A DNA stretch of 64,000 bases from Paenibacillus aceti. Lineage in GTDB: Bacteria; Bacillota; Bacilli; Paenibacillales; Paenibacillaceae. Positions within the stretch are counted from its first letter, which is position 1; the number at the start of each line of letters is the position of its first letter. Location of the stretch: positions 1,356,159-1,420,158 of the forward strand of contig NZ_KZ987724.1 of assembly GCF_003614185.1 (NCBI RefSeq). Reading direction: 5' to 3'. A program made the translations under genes and the position numbers. The notes under the pieces are model-generated. The model was not told where the DNA came from, made no database searches, and saw only the letters and a program-made list of their open reading frames with translations. Shown here in pieces: positions 63,897 to 64,000 of this stretch.

Positions 63897-64000
63897 CTAT
63901 ATTCTTATTTCCCGTAGATCGTCCCCCTCCCACTCGTATTCTCCAATCCACATCTTCGTAGTATCTCCTGAGGTTTCATGTACAGATATGGGGTCCTGCT
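63897..64000 (-). CDS. 3' end of a gene continuing beyond the window
   Basis: A minus-strand frame open to the window edge encodes about 33 C-terminal residues including KMWIGEYEWEGDDLREIRI before a TAG at 63897-63899. It is acidic and Trp-containing; no family can be named from this length. Confidence 0.5.
   Translation of the reverse strand, partial: QDPISVHETSGDTTKMWIGEYEWEGDDLREIRI

Overview
This looks like the chromosome of a spore-forming Bacillota, most likely Paenibacillus or a close relative. Supporting signs are strong Shine-Dalgarno sites, frequent TTG and GTG starts, a secreted collagenase, a lytic polysaccharide monooxygenase with FnIII and chitin-binding modules, DUF5054/GH38 mannosidase-like genes, ECF sigma/anti-sigma pairs, HelD, and an ACR3-type ars operon. 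No tRNA, rRNA, CRISPR array or prophage is visible.

Layout. 1-7.9 kb: a zinc-ribbon protein, an IS200/IS605 element, and a minus-strand unit of phosphotransferase, response regulator, histidine kinase, ABC ATPase and two permeases. That unit is preceded by a short leader peptide and two tandem terminators, which looks like transcription attenuation. An AraC-GyrI regulator and an orphan MreC-like protein follow. 9-14.3 kb: secreted AA10 monooxygenase and M9 collagenase. 14.5-22.4 kb: AraC regulator, DUF5054 and GH38 proteins, a second identical IS200 copy, and a DUF4832 protein. 22.6-24.5 kb: arsR-acr3-arsC. 24.7-32.7 kb: a small hydrophobic peptide, a methyltransferase, an AstE-like deacylase, a palindromic repeat array with several decayed genes, a HAD phosphatase, a LacI regulator and a UbiD decarboxylase. 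32.8-35.7 kb: a decayed oligopeptide ABC transporter operon. 35.7-39.8 kb: ECF sigma/anti-sigma/lipoprotein genes, small coat-like proteins and gene scraps. 39.8-46.2 kb: a MBOAT/DHHW/SGNH/DUF4358 acyl-transfer operon with a two-component system. 46.4-53.8 kb: a serine hydrolase, a YtrA-type GntR-ABC operon, DUF368 and HelD. 53.9-60.4 kb: DUF1266, DUF1801, an ECF42 sigma with its DGPF partner and alpha/beta hydrolase, a CPBP protease and a diiron MBL protein. 60.5-64 kb: a gluconate operon (gntK, gntP) with an intact operator and a collapsed gntR.

The strongest theme is decay. The intergenic regions contain short recognisable fragments of genes whose full copies lie elsewhere in the window: GH38, ubiD, helD, the AstE-like gene and the zinc-ribbon gene. 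They also contain broken genes with no intact copy here: oppA, oppB, oppD, gntR, a TPR protein and an alpha/beta hydrolase. Dispersed palindromic repeats and two identical IS200 copies sitting in terminator U-tracts add to this. The most testable regulatory observations are the attenuator before the phosphotransferase operon, the RBS-masking hairpin in the IS200 leader, and the gnt operator left without a repressor.
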